Origin: Arcobacteraceae bacterium
GTDB lineage: Bacteria > Campylobacterota > Campylobacteria > Campylobacterales > Arcobacteraceae
DNA length: 33,397 nucleotides
Reading direction: 5' to 3'
Assembly: GCA_028375605.1 (NCBI GenBank)
Contig: JAONGR010000016.1
Coordinates: 1 to 33,397, forward strand
The translations under genes and the position numbers were made by a program. Numbering within the stretch: the first letter of the stretch is position 1; every line of letters starts with the position of its first letter. The notes under the pieces were generated by a model that had not been told where the DNA came from, searched no databases, and worked only from the letters and a program-made list of their open reading frames with translations. Shown piece by piece: positions 15,754-24,876 of the stretch.

Positions 15754-17590
15754 GTATTTCTCTCCATATTATTGTTGATTCAACACCATTATTAATTCTA
15801 GTTGTAATATATCCCGCAAGTTTTGAGGAAACTAATGTTTCCACAAGAAGTAAACCAAATGATTTTGAGCATAGGTTTTTATCATAACCTATACCATTAT
15901 CTTTTACTACTAAAGTATATTCATCTCTATCTTTAGATAATAATATATCTATTTGTCCATTGTCATTTTCAAAAGCATGTTTTAAAGAGTTTGTTACAAG
16001 CTCATTTAAAATTATTCCAGCAGATATTGCTTGTTCTGTTTGTAAGTCTGTATCAATAATATAATTAATATCTATCTCATCAGAATATGTTTCTTCTAGT
16101 CCTTCTATTAGATTACTAAAATATTCATAAGCATTTATATGAGAAATATTATCCTTTTGATAAAGTAGTTCATGAAGCTGGCTCATTGCATTAAGTCTAT
16201 TTTCCGTAGTAAGAAAAATATTTTTCATTTTTATATCTTTTATATCATTACTTTGTAAGCGAATAAGGGACACTATCATCTGCATATTATTTTTGACTCT
16301 ATGATTTAGTTCTTGTAGTAACAATGTTTTTTCATCCAAACTTGTATTTAAATCTTTAGTTTTTTCTTTTACTTGTATCTCTAATCGTGTATTTTCTGTT
16401 TTTTTCTGTACTATTAATTCTTTGTGGACATTGTTTTTTTCTTGTTGAAGACTATTAATTTTATCTGACAATGCAATTGAAAAAATAACTGCTTCTGCTA
16501 TAAATGCAACTTCTATAAAATATGGGAAATATCCATAAATATTAAATATCCCTTTACTAGCTAAAAACATTAATGATATTGCAGTAAAAATAATCATCCA
16601 ACCCGCAAGAATGAAATATGCTTGTCTATTTTTTTTAGATGTTGCATATATAGTTAACACAAGTAAAAATAAAATAAGAATCATAGACATTATATTTCTA
16701 GAACCACTCCAGTAGCCACTAAATATAGGCACAAGTATTATAATAGGAGTGACAATAAGTAAGGTATTCAACAGCACATGAAATTTAGGATACTGTTCTG
16801 TTTTTAGAAAGTACTTACTAAATAGTGTTAAAAATAGTATTGGTAAAACACCTGCAAATGAAGCAAGTTTAATCACTAAATTAATAAAATCTTGGGATTC
16901 TATATAAATAAAAAACACACCTGTGTATAATAACTGGTGATAAATAACACCCAATATATATAAAACATAAAATAAATAACTAATATCTCTTGCAAATACA
17001 GATATAAATAAATTATATATAGCTAAAATTGCCATTGCCCCAAAAAATAGTGATAAATAAAATTGATGCTCTAGTTCTTTGTTATAAAAATTTTCTTGAT
17101 CCCAAAGTTTTAATTTTATTATCAATGTTGTAATAAAAGAAGATGCTTTTAAATAGTATGTTTTTGATTCATGTTTATTAATAGTAAGAATAAATATAGG
17201 ATTAATAGACTTTCTTTCTTTATTCATATCTAATAGCCCATCTTTATGAACTAAACTTAAAGAAGGATCATGTAATTCTATATTTGTTGTTAAGGGATTT
17301 GCATATTCTAATATTTTTTGAATAGGCTTATCTGTCTCATTTTGCAAAGTAAATTTAATCCAAACAGTAAAATCAGGAGAATATCCAAATCCTAGTAGAT
17401 CTTGATTGTTTTTTTCAAAGTTTATATTTGGAGAAGATATCTCAGCAATTGTCATATTTTTAGTCTTATCTATATAAATTTCAGATAAAGATAAAATATC
17501 TTTTAGTTTTGTTTCTCTATCAATACTTATAGTATTCGCACATAAAAGTGAGTTTAAAAGTAAGAAGAGTGTTAGTGTAAATTTCATCAT
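15746..17590 (-). CDS. 7TM-DISM sensor histidine kinase
   Basis: A 614-residue hybrid of an extracellular sensor and a cytoplasmic kinase. A signal peptide (1-18) is followed by a periplasmic domain (about 25-165) that fits the 7TMR-DISM extracellular jelly-roll type 2 (with VWIKFTLQNETDKP near 76-89), seven membrane segments (about 176-375), a coiled coil (378-425), a HisKA_2-type dimerisation domain with phospho-acceptor H430 in ELNHRVKNNMQ, and an ATPase domain with NELVTNSLKHAF and DNGIGY. DISM extracellular domains are thought to bind carbohydrates or other small ligands. It partners with the regulator that overlaps its 3' end. The signal is unknown; if the locus is a circuit, it could sense the acyltransferase product or a host-derived compound. 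Confidence 0.9.
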   Translation of the reverse strand: MMKFTLTLFLLLNSLLCANTISIDRETKLKDILSLSEIYIDKTKNMTIAEISSPNINFEKNNQDLLGFGYSPDFTVWIKFTLQNETDKPIQKILEYANPLTTNIELHDPSLSLVHKDGLLDMNKERKSINPIFILTINKHESKTYYLKASSFITTLIIKLKLWDQENFYNKELEHQFYLSLFFGAMAILAIYNLFISVFARDISYLFYVLYILGVIYHQLLYTGVFFIYIESQDFINLVIKLASFAGVLPILFLTLFSKYFLKTEQYPKFHVLLNTLLIVTPIIILVPIFSGYWSGSRNIMSMILILFLLVLTIYATSKKNRQAYFILAGWMIIFTAISLMFLASKGIFNIYGYFPYFIEVAFIAEAVIFSIALSDKINSLQQEKNNVHKELIVQKKTENTRLEIQVKEKTKDLNTSLDEKTLLLQELNHRVKNNMQMIVSLIRLQSNDIKDIKMKNIFLTTENRLNAMSQLHELLYQKDNISHINAYEYFSNLIEGLEETYSDEIDINYIIDTDLQTEQAISAGIILNELVTNSLKHAFENDNGQIDILLSKDRDEYTLVVKDNGIGYDKNLCSKSFGLLLVETLVSSKLAGYITTRINNGVESTIIWREIRE

Positions 17591-17703
17591 AATAAAGTCC
17601 TATGTAATTATACCCTTAAATAATCACGAAAATAATCACAAAAATAAAATTATATAACTATAAGTTATTATTACGTTATTTAACTTATTCTATTTTCTAA
17701 TTA

Positions 17704-17712
17704 TGTTATAAT
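17704..17712 (+). promoter_or_regulatory. Extended -10 promoter of pqiAB
   Basis: TGTTATAAT, an extended -10 element, lies 59 bases before the pqiA ATG in the 180-base gap shared with the divergent kinase gene. The same gap has two near-identical copies of aataatcac (around 17621-17640). No clear -35 box. Confidence 0.6.
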
Positions 17713-17770
17713 GAATTATATTAAAATGAATATACATAGATACTAAAAAGGCAGATAATAAATACTACTT

Positions 17771-18853
17771 ATGCAAAAAATTTCATGTAAATACTGTGAT
17801 ACATCATTGAGAGTTAGAACGTTTACTCCGGGTTTTGAATACTCTTGTCCTAAATGTAATGGACTCGTATATAGAAGTGCTTCCTCTCCTTTATCAATAG
17901 TAGTAATGTCTTTTTCAACTTTGATTATTTTTTATTGGATGATTACAAGTAATATTTTAACAGTTACACTTATTGATACAAAAAGTCGTTCTATTTTAGA
18001 CTCAATAGTGATTCTTTTTCAAGATAATTATCCTGTAAGTTCTGCCATCTTACTCATAACAATTGTAATTATTCCAGTCCTCATGATACTATTAATAAAT
18101 ACTATTATTTTTGGTAAAAAACTTGGATTCAATCATAATATTCTTCGTAGTTTAGTAAAGATTTATGATTTAATTAAATACTGGAATATGGCAGAAGTAT
18201 ATCTTATCGGAATACTTATCTCAATGGTAAAACTTGAAGAATTAACTACTATGGAGATAAATCTGGGATTTTGGGTAACTCTTATGTATGTAATAATGTT
18301 CTATCTAACTCTAATATGGTTCAATCCACATGATATTTTAGGTACAATTGATGTGAAAGAAAAAGATGAAAATGCAATACTTAAAAGCTCTATTTATCTT
18401 ATTTTAGCATTGATTTTTGTTATTCCTTCAAATGTACTACCAATTATGCCTACATATAAATTTGGAGTAGAGTATAACAATACAATATGGGAAGGAATAA
18501 CCGCACTATGGGAAGATAAAGACTATTTTATTTCTTTAGTTATATTTTTCACTAGTATTTGCATACCTTTATTAAAAATCATAAGTGTTCTTATCATGAT
18601 ACTTATGGCAAAATATGGGATTTTTAAAAATCATAAAAAAATGATGACAATCTATTATAGAGTCAATGATGCTTGGGGTAAATACTCTATGCTAGATGTC
18701 TTTGTAGTAGTAATTGCAGCATCATTTGTGCAGTTTGATCAGTTAGTAAGAATAGAATCAGGAACTGCAATTATGCCATTTACTTTAGTTGTTTTCTTTA
18801 CAATGATGGCAAGTAAATCATTTGATGTTAGATTAATATGGGAGAAAAAATAA
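17771..18853 (+). CDS. pqiA: Paraquat-inducible protein A (PqiA-like membrane protein)
   Basis: The inner-membrane partner of the PqiB-type MCE protein in lipid transport across the envelope. It has 360 residues. An N-terminal zinc ribbon carries two Cys pairs (CKYC at 6-9 and CPKC at about 26-29), followed by about eight membrane segments in two PqiA-type halves. Family motifs are WNMAEVYLIGIL in the first half, PSNVLPIM near the middle and YSMLDVFVVVI in the second half. E. coli PqiA (about 417 residues) has a second zinc ribbon that is absent here. The ribosome site is weak: AAAAAGG lies about 19 bases upstream. The in-frame stop TAA at 17759 rules out any longer ATG/GTG/TTG start. The MCE gene starts 1 base after its stop codon. 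Confidence 0.88.
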   Translation: MQKISCKYCDTSLRVRTFTPGFEYSCPKCNGLVYRSASSPLSIVVMSFSTLIIFYWMITSNILTVTLIDTKSRSILDSIVILFQDNYPVSSAILLITIVIIPVLMILLINTIIFGKKLGFNHNILRSLVKIYDLIKYWNMAEVYLIGILISMVKLEELTTMEINLGFWVTLMYVIMFYLTLIWFNPHDILGTIDVKEKDENAILKSSIYLILALIFVIPSNVLPIMPTYKFGVEYNNTIWEGITALWEDKDYFISLVIFFTSICIPLLKIISVLIMILMAKYGIFKNHKKMMTIYYRVNDAWGKYSMLDVFVVVIAASFVQFDQLVRIESGTAIMPFTLVVFFTMMASKSFDVRLIWEKK

Positions 18854-18854
18854 A

Positions 18855-20735
18855 ATGTCTTTAGCCGTTACGAAGAGAAAAAAATCAATAATAGTTCTTG
18901 CGTGGATTGCACCTATCCTTGCTATTATTATTTCAGTTGCTATGGTATATGACCACTATAATAAGATTGGTAATAATATTGAAATTACATTTAAAAATAT
19001 AGACGGCTTAGATATACGGCAAAGCCACATTCAATTTAATGGACTTCATATTGGAAACATTAATTCTATGAAGCTTGATACACAAAATATTAATAACTTC
19101 ATTGTTAAGGCAACCATCTATTCAGAATATAACTATCTAATAACTCAAGGGAGTATTTTTTATAAAGTATCACCTCAAGTATCCTTAAATGAAGTAAGTG
19201 CATTGAGTAATGTTTTAAAAGGAAACTATATAGAGCTTATACCTGCTACTAAAAATATACCAAAACTAAAAAGTCTAAAAAAACAGTCTATTTTTCAAGG
19301 ATATGATTCAAAACCTAGAACAGATGGGATAATATTTACAATAAACTCAAATGATGGAAGTTTTGGATTGAGTTCTGCCATTTTATTTAAAGGTTTACAA
19401 ATAGGGGAAGTGATAAATAAAACTATTAATAATTATAAAATTGAATACAAAATTTTAATCTATAAAAAATACCAATATCTTATCTCATCTACAACTCAAT
19501 TTTATACGATTAATCCATTTGAGTTTAATGCTACTTTGGAACAAATAGATTTAAAAATACCATCAATAAAAAATATTTTAAGTAGTGCAATAGGTTTTGT
19601 TACACCTTCTTATGATGAAAATATTAAAACTCTTTACACTTTGTATCCATCAAAAGACTCAATTACATCAAGTGATAAAGATAACAAGCATTTTAATTTT
19701 AGAATAAAAGCAAATGGTATTTCCAAAACAGATTTTGTTATGTATAGAGGTAGCATTGTTGGACAAATAAAAGATGTAAAACTTGAAACAGATATAAATG
19801 AAGTGACAGGAAAAATTTATTCTAAATATAAATATCTTATAAATAACTCTACATACTTTTATAAACCTAAAGCAGTAAAAACACAGCTTTCTACAGAAGG
19901 ACTAAAAGTAGAGATTCCAGCAATTAAAGAGCTTGTATTAGGTGGATTATCATTTCAAACACCTAATAAAAATGAAAAGCTCTCCTCTAATATATTTACC
20001 TTTTATGAAGATTTAGACACAAGAAATGAAAATGATAAATTTTATATAACACTCTATGTAAAAGATAATCATAATATAAAAACAACATCTAAACTCTACT
20101 ACAAAAATATTGAGATTGCAGAAGTGACTCAAATATCTTTGGATGAAGATATAAAAATAACTATTCAAGGTGATAAAAAATATAAAAATCTTTTTGGTAA
20201 AAATTCTAAAATATACTTAGAAGGTACACAAATATCACTAGAAGGTGTAAAAAACATCTCATCAACAGTCCTAGGTGACAAATTATATCTTATAGCAGAT
20301 AAGAAAAATAATTTTAAATCAAAATTTTCACTTGACTCTATAAATCCAGATGATACACATTATAAAAAAGGATTAAGAGTTAAACTAAGAGCTAAAAATA
20401 GTAAAAATATAACTATTGATTCACCTATTTATTATAAAGGATTTGAAGTTGGAAAAATTTATGATGCTGACTTAGTTAATGATGGTAAGTTTATAGTTTT
20501 TAAACTTTTCATACAAGATAAATATAAGAATATTGTAAAAACAAATAGTGAATTTTACAAGGCAACTATCATTGATATGGATGTAAGTCTATTTGGTGGT
20601 GCAAAAATAAAAATAGGAAGTGCCAAAAGTATATTAAATGGTGGAATAGTATTTAAAAATCCTACTTCAAAACAAGAAATATCACAAGCAACAAAGGGTA
20701 CTATTTTTGATCTTTTAGAAGAAAAAGAGAAGTAA
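18855..20735 (+). CDS. pqiB: PqiB-type MCE protein with five MCE domains
   Basis: A 626-residue membrane-anchored periplasmic protein thought to form a stacked-ring tunnel for lipid transport. One N-terminal membrane helix (about 11-31) precedes five tandem MCE/MlaD domains at roughly 41-135, 158-252, 279-372, 396-482 and 505-602, each with the fold's ILFKGLQIGEV-like strand (FNGLHIGNI, FKGLQIGEV, YRGSIVGQI, YKNIEIAEV, YKGFEVGKI). E. coli PqiB has three and LetB (YebT) seven, so five is intermediate. Domain 4 has the least canonical version of the strand. The start lies directly after the pqiA stop, so the two are coupled. No PqiC lipoprotein gene follows; a hairpin terminator ends the operon. 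Confidence 0.9.
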   Translation: MSLAVTKRKKSIIVLAWIAPILAIIISVAMVYDHYNKIGNNIEITFKNIDGLDIRQSHIQFNGLHIGNINSMKLDTQNINNFIVKATIYSEYNYLITQGSIFYKVSPQVSLNEVSALSNVLKGNYIELIPATKNIPKLKSLKKQSIFQGYDSKPRTDGIIFTINSNDGSFGLSSAILFKGLQIGEVINKTINNYKIEYKILIYKKYQYLISSTTQFYTINPFEFNATLEQIDLKIPSIKNILSSAIGFVTPSYDENIKTLYTLYPSKDSITSSDKDNKHFNFRIKANGISKTDFVMYRGSIVGQIKDVKLETDINEVTGKIYSKYKYLINNSTYFYKPKAVKTQLSTEGLKVEIPAIKELVLGGLSFQTPNKNEKLSSNIFTFYEDLDTRNENDKFYITLYVKDNHNIKTTSKLYYKNIEIAEVTQISLDEDIKITIQGDKKYKNLFGKNSKIYLEGTQISLEGVKNISSTVLGDKLYLIADKKNNFKSKFSLDSINPDDTHYKKGLRVKLRAKNSKNITIDSPIYYKGFEVGKIYDADLVNDGKFIVFKLFIQDKYKNIVKTNSEFYKATIIDMDVSLFGGAKIKIGSAKSILNGGIVFKNPTSKQEISQATKGTIFDLLEEKEK

Positions 20736-20747
20736 ATAGTACTTTAA

Positions 20748-20782
20748 AGATGTATCTTTTACATCAAATAAAAGATACATCT
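20748..20782. terminator. Hairpin between pqiB and the rubrerythrin gene
   Basis: A perfect 14-bp stem (20748-20761 with 20769-20782) and a 7-base loop lie between convergent genes. Neither side has a strong T tract, but the position and stem length make a shared terminator likely. Confidence 0.7.
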
Positions 20783-20794
20783 ATAGTTTAACGA

Positions 20795-21454
20795 TTATTT
20801 CTTAGCGTTTAGTCTTGATTGATACTCTTGAGGATGTTTACACACAGGACACATTTTTAAAGCTTTTTTACCATAGTGTACATGACCGCACACTTCACAA
20901 ATCCATGCTTCCTCACTATCTTCACTTACATGTTCTTCACCAGCTTCAAGTCTCTCTAAAAGCATTTTAAACATATTTTCATGTTCTATTTCGATTTTAC
21001 CAATACCAGTAAATAATCTAGCAGCTTCGCTATAACCCTCTTCTTTTGCAATGGCAGCAAAGTCGGGATACATAGTTACATTTTCATAACTTTCACCGTC
21101 TATAGCATACTGTAAGTTTTCAGCAGTATTTCCGAAATTATTTTCACTTTCACTTACCATTCTATTATGTAAAGAAAGTTCTAATTTTGCATGCACTTTT
21201 TCATTATTAGCTGCTCTTTGAAAGTGTTCAGCTATATCTCTATAACCTTCTTTTTGAGCAACTTTAGCAAAGTATTCATATTTGTTTCTAGCTTGAGATT
21301 CACCAGCGAAAGATTTCATAAGATTTATAAGAGTTAAGTTTTCTGTGGCATTCTCCATTGCCTGACCACAGCAGTGAAGTTCTCCACCACCAACATTTTG
21401 TATTTCTACTTCATTACCACAGGCATTACATTTATATGTTTCGTACTGTCTCAT
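20795..21454 (-). CDS. Three-domain rubrerythrin (desulforubrerythrin)
   Basis: A cytoplasmic non-haem iron peroxidase that reduces hydrogen peroxide. It has 219 residues with three iron modules: an N-terminal desulforedoxin-like domain (C9, C12, C28, C29), a central four-helix ferritin-like diiron domain (about 38-170, with E52 in AGESQARNKYEYF and later ExxH motifs NNEKVH and IEIEHENMF), and a C-terminal rubredoxin domain (CEVCG and CPVC, about 186-206). This order matches the Campylobacter jejuni protein Rrc described as desulforubrerythrin. A good AAAGGA ribosome site and an extended -10 (TGTCATAAT) precede it. The promoter block is shared with amt. It converges on pqiB, so the two are not in one operon. 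Confidence 0.95.
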   Translation of the reverse strand: MRQYETYKCNACGNEVEIQNVGGGELHCCGQAMENATENLTLINLMKSFAGESQARNKYEYFAKVAQKEGYRDIAEHFQRAANNEKVHAKLELSLHNRMVSESENNFGNTAENLQYAIDGESYENVTMYPDFAAIAKEEGYSEAARLFTGIGKIEIEHENMFKMLLERLEAGEEHVSEDSEEAWICEVCGHVHYGKKALKMCPVCKHPQEYQSRLNAKK

Positions 21455-21482
21455 TTTACATCCTTTGATTTGTTTATGTAAA

Positions 21483-21491
21483 ATTATGACA
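21483..21491 (-). promoter_or_regulatory. Extended -10 promoter of the rubrerythrin gene
   Basis: TGTCATAAT on the minus strand, its hexamer 29 bases from the ATG. The surrounding 15 bases (21480-21494) are identical to the block at 33307-33321 upstream of amt, at exactly the same distance from that start codon. Confidence 0.6.
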
Positions 21492-21500
21492 TATATAAAC

Positions 21501-21525
21501 TTAAAGGATAATAATTATCCTTTAA
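21501..21525. terminator. Hairpin between the Amt-GGDEF and rubrerythrin genes
   Basis: A perfect 11-bp stem (ttaaaggataa 21501-21511 with ttatcctttaa 21515-21525) with a 3-base loop, starting 18 bases past the Amt-GGDEF stop. The long T-rich tail is on the plus strand (tattttttatt), so its orientation as a terminator is uncertain. It also lies about 10 bases upstream of the rubrerythrin -10 block and might be an operator. Confidence 0.5.
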
Positions 21526-21543
21526 TATTTTTTATTAATTTTT

Positions 21544-23370
21544 TCACCAAGTACAAACTCTGTTTCGTCCGAGTGATTTTGCCTGATACAGTGCTTTATC
21601 TGATTTTTCAAAAATGTCTTCAAAAGACTCTTCTTCATTCTGAGCAGTACTCACACCAAAAGAAGCAGTAACCTTTTTTACTGTTGCAAAATTAAATTTC
21701 TCGATAGATTCACGTAATTTTTCGGCAACATTTTCAACCAAGTTAATATCCTTTGTATATAAAATAATTACAAATTCTTCTCCACCCCATCTAGCAACTA
21801 TATCATTATCCCTTATTTTTGTTTTTAAAATTTGTGAAAGTTCTACTAATACACTATCCCCTACATTGTGTCCAAAATTATCATTTATTAATTTAAATTT
21901 ATCAATATCAACAACTATCATTGAAAGATGAGATTCAAAAGGATTTGTATTTTCTAGTTTATTTAATAATCCCCTTCTATTAAAAATTTGTGTCAATGGA
22001 TCTATTTGACTTTTTTGCTTTAACATTCTATTACTTATTTTCAAACGAACTTGCTCTTGTTGTAAAATTTCAAGTAAATAATTAAAAAACTTTGCAACAA
22101 GTCCAACTTCTGTCGCTCTTTCAACATGTATTTTTTTCGTAAAGTTTCCAGTTTTCATAATCTTTACAATACTATCTACAGTATCAACCCAAGGTAGTTT
22201 TGCATTATGTTCACTCACATTTAAACCTAAAACTTCATGTTTTTTTATTACTCTTAATAGGTTAAATTTTTGTAACATATAAAACATAATTGAGCCTAAT
22301 ACAACAGCAGTTATAATTGCCACAACTATACCTAGTCCTTGTACTGCAATAAATTCAAATCTAGTTAAATCATTTGGCAAACTTCCAAAAAAACCAACAC
22401 ATAATGTCCCCCATATACCCGCAAATCCATGAATTGCTACGGCACTTAAAGGATCATCAATTTTTAAAACATGTGTTAGATATCTATCCGTTATAAACAT
22501 GATAACTGTAGCAAAGAAACCAACAAATGCTGACTCATATAATGAATATTGATCACAACCTGCTGTTATACCTACTAATCCAGCTATAATTCCAAAAGCA
22601 AAAGTCTCAATAGCTACCTTTTCTTTTGAAAATAGAGTTAAAGCCCATCCAGCAACACCTCCAAAAGAAGCACCTATAAGGGTATTGACAAGTATTAAAG
22701 AAGTGTTTTCATTAAAAACAAGTGAGCTACCAGCATTAAATCCAAACCAAGCCAGGAGTAATATAAAAGCACCAAAAACAATAAAATTGTGATTGCTAGG
22801 TGCAAAATAGTGTATCTTCCCTTTAGAAAATTTGCCTAATCTAGGTCCTAAAAAAATAGTCCCCATTAAACCTATCCATGCACCCATGGAATGAACAACG
22901 GTAGAACCAGCAAAGTCTGTAAATCCAAGTTCTTTTAACCAACCAGTATCTGACCACACCCAATGCCCATATAGTGGATAAATAAAAGATGTAACAACAA
23001 TAGCTACTATAATATATCCATTGAATTTTATTCTTTCTGCTACTGAACCTGAGATTATCGTTACAGCAGTTGCTGCAAACATTGCTTGAAAGAAGAAAAA
23101 AGTATTTTCATTTGAATTTGAACCATCGATTGCAAAACTATTGGTTCCAATTATTCCATTAGTATCAAATCCGAACATTATACCGTATCCAATTAGCCAA
23201 AAAAATACAATACAAAAGACTGAATCTATAAGGTTTTTCATAGCAACATTAATTGTATTTTTAGCTCTTACGGATCCAGTTTCTATAAGAGAAAATCCGA
23301 GTTGCATTAAAAAAACTAAAAAACTACATAATAATACCCATAATGTATCTATATTATTTATATTTTCCAT
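21544..23370 (-). CDS. Ammonium transporter fused to a HAMP-like linker and GGDEF cyclase
   Basis: A 608-residue fusion. Residues 1-385 are a full Amt/Rh channel with about 11 membrane segments and the key residues in place: the twin histidines H160 (STVVHSMG) and H314 (AIHGFAG), D152 in TDFAGS, W137/W139 in GHWVWS and the FQAMFAAT entry region. Residues 400-440 resemble the second half of a HAMP domain (ATEVGLVAKFFNYLLE). Residues about 450-606 are a complete diguanylate cyclase with GGEEF at 529-533 and an inhibitory RxxD site (R520, D523) at the usual spacing. It should make c-di-GMP from GTP under control of the Amt part, or act as an ammonium sensor. Related Amt-kinase fusions are known. 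No ribosome site is obvious before the ATG. No PII gene is adjacent. Confidence 0.93.
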   Translation of the reverse strand: MENINNIDTLWVLLCSFLVFLMQLGFSLIETGSVRAKNTINVAMKNLIDSVFCIVFFWLIGYGIMFGFDTNGIIGTNSFAIDGSNSNENTFFFFQAMFAATAVTIISGSVAERIKFNGYIIVAIVVTSFIYPLYGHWVWSDTGWLKELGFTDFAGSTVVHSMGAWIGLMGTIFLGPRLGKFSKGKIHYFAPSNHNFIVFGAFILLLAWFGFNAGSSLVFNENTSLILVNTLIGASFGGVAGWALTLFSKEKVAIETFAFGIIAGLVGITAGCDQYSLYESAFVGFFATVIMFITDRYLTHVLKIDDPLSAVAIHGFAGIWGTLCVGFFGSLPNDLTRFEFIAVQGLGIVVAIITAVVLGSIMFYMLQKFNLLRVIKKHEVLGLNVSEHNAKLPWVDTVDSIVKIMKTGNFTKKIHVERATEVGLVAKFFNYLLEILQQEQVRLKISNRMLKQKSQIDPLTQIFNRRGLLNKLENTNPFESHLSMIVVDIDKFKLINDNFGHNVGDSVLVELSQILKTKIRDNDIVARWGGEEFVIILYTKDINLVENVAEKLRESIEKFNFATVKKVTASFGVSTAQNEEESFEDIFEKSDKALYQAKSLGRNRVCTW

Positions 23371-23410
23371 TATTTACAATAGCTTAATTAATACATATTA
23401 ATACAGTTAT

Positions 23411-23426
23411 ATTGTATATTTTTTAT
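23411..23426 (-). promoter_or_regulatory. 16-base element shared with the amt upstream region
   Basis: attgtatattttttat, identical to 33345-33360. It lies 41-56 bases upstream of the Amt-GGDEF start, between that gene and the end of proS. Read on the minus strand it contains TACAAT, which could be a -10 element; it may equally be an operator. The sequence is AT-rich, so the match is suggestive only. Confidence 0.4.
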
Positions 23427-23451
23427 CCAGTCTATATCTATTCTAAAAAGT

Positions 23452-24756
23452 TTACAGTTTTTTTACAAAATCCAATATATCATCTAAAGCGACATCTGTT
23501 TTTTCACCAGTTTTTCTGTCTATGAGTTCCACTAATCCATCTTGTAGTTTTTTACCAATAACAATAGCATAAGGGAAACCTATAAGTTCAAAATCACCCA
23601 TTTTAAAACCAAATCTTTCTTTTTTTCGATCATCAATCATCACTTCGATACCATTATCTTTTAACTCTTCATAGATTTTCATACCAGCATTTAATTCATC
23701 TTCTTTTTTTGCACTTGATACGATAATGTCTATCATAAAAGGAGCAGTTTCTTTCGTCCAGATACACCCTCTTTCATCATGACTTTGTTCAATAACAGCA
23801 GCCATAATTCGGCTCACACCGATACCATAAGTTCCCATTTGAAATGGTTGAGATTTTCCATTTGAGTCTAAAAATTTAGCATCTAGAGCTTCACTATAAG
23901 TACTCCCTAGTTGAAAAATATGACCTGCTTCTATCCCTTTTGTATATGATAATTCTCCACCACAAGAACATTTTTTGCCAACAGCTTTTTCTTGTAACTC
24001 TTCATAAGTTAAATCATTTAAACTATTTACTACATCTTCATCTTCAAAAATAGTTTCAATGTTTGCACCATATTCACAAGAGTCACATACAATAATAGTA
24101 TCTTCTCCGCTGTCAGCAAGTACATGAAACTCTTTACTTCCAGTTCCACCTATAGCACCACTATCCGCTTCAACTACTCTAAAATCAAGACCAAGTCTAG
24201 TAAATATTTTTTTGTATGTTTCTTCCATATGTGCAAATTCTCTTTGCATATCTTCAACAGATTCATGAAAAGAATAACCATCTTTCATTAAAAATTCTCT
24301 ACCTCTCATAAGTCCAAATCTTGGTCGTGCTTCATCTCTAAATTTTGTATTTATTTGATAAAGATTTACTGGTAAATCTTTAAAACTAGTAATTCTATTT
24401 TTCACTAACTCTACAATTGCTTCTTCATTTGTTGGACTTAGAACAAAATCATTATCTTTTCTATCTTTAATACGAAGTAACTCTTTACCCATCTTTTCAG
24501 CTCTTCCGCTCTTATCCCATAATTCAATAGGTGTTACAAAACCAAGTTGTACTTCACTACAATCAGCTGCATCTAACTCTTCTTTTACTATTTTTCTTAT
24601 TTTATCAAGAACGATTTTACCCATTGGCATATAGTTATATAATCCACTACCTTGTTGATTAATAAATCCTGCTCGAATAAGGAACTGGTGTGATGGCAAA
24701 GTAGCGTCAGATGGTGTTTCTTTTGTAGTTGGAATAAATAGTTTTGAAAATTTCAT
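23452..24756 (-). CDS. proS: Prolyl-tRNA synthetase lacking the editing insertion
   Basis: A class II synthetase charging tRNA-Pro. The catalytic motifs are present: [11 protein letters not shown] near 36-46, motif 2 [10 protein letters not shown] with [15 protein letters not shown] (139-163), motif 3 [10 protein letters not shown] (311-320), and an anticodon-binding C-terminal domain. It has 434 residues, against about 570 for bacterial ProRS. The roughly 180-residue INS domain, which removes Ala from tRNA-Pro, is missing. Where it should sit there are only about 26 residues (235-260) between two cysteine pairs, C224/C227 and C263/C265. In some ProRS proteins such pairs flank INS, so they may now close into one zinc site. 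The frame is continuous. It is 5' of hemA, as in other Campylobacterota, but separated by a plus-strand gene. Confidence 0.95.
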   Translation of the reverse strand: MKFSKLFIPTTKETPSDATLPSHQFLIRAGFINQQGSGLYNYMPMGKIVLDKIRKIVKEELDAADCSEVQLGFVTPIELWDKSGRAEKMGKELLRIKDRKDNDFVLSPTNEEAIVELVKNRITSFKDLPVNLYQINTKFRDEARPRFGLMRGREFLMKDGYSFHESVEDMQREFAHMEETYKKIFTRLGLDFRVVEADSGAIGGTGSKEFHVLADSGEDTIIVCDSCEYGANIETIFEDEDVVNSLNDLTYEELQEKAVGKKCSCGGELSYTKGIEAGHIFQLGSTYSEALDAKFLDSNGKSQPFQMGTYGIGVSRIMAAVIEQSHDERGCIWTKETAPFMIDIIVSSAKKEDELNAGMKIYEELKDNGIEVMIDDRKKERFGFKMGDFELIGFPYAIVIGKKLQDGLVELIDRKTGEKTDVALDDILDFVKKL

Positions 24757-24838
24757 TTTTATGATGCCTTATCTTTTGTTTATAATTATTTTTAAAATGT
24801 ATTTTACTATAAAAACCCTTATTGCTTTTAAATAAAAA

Positions 24839-24847
24839 TGTTATAAT
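24839..24847 (+). promoter_or_regulatory. Extended -10 promoter of the DUF234 gene
   Basis: TGTTATAAT predicts transcription from about 24854. The ribosome-site-like AAAGGG at 24865-24870 then falls in a short leader, which places the likely start near 24877 rather than at the ATG at 24946. Confidence 0.55.
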
Positions 24848-24876
24848 ACAAAACTAAAATAATTAAAGGGTAAATT

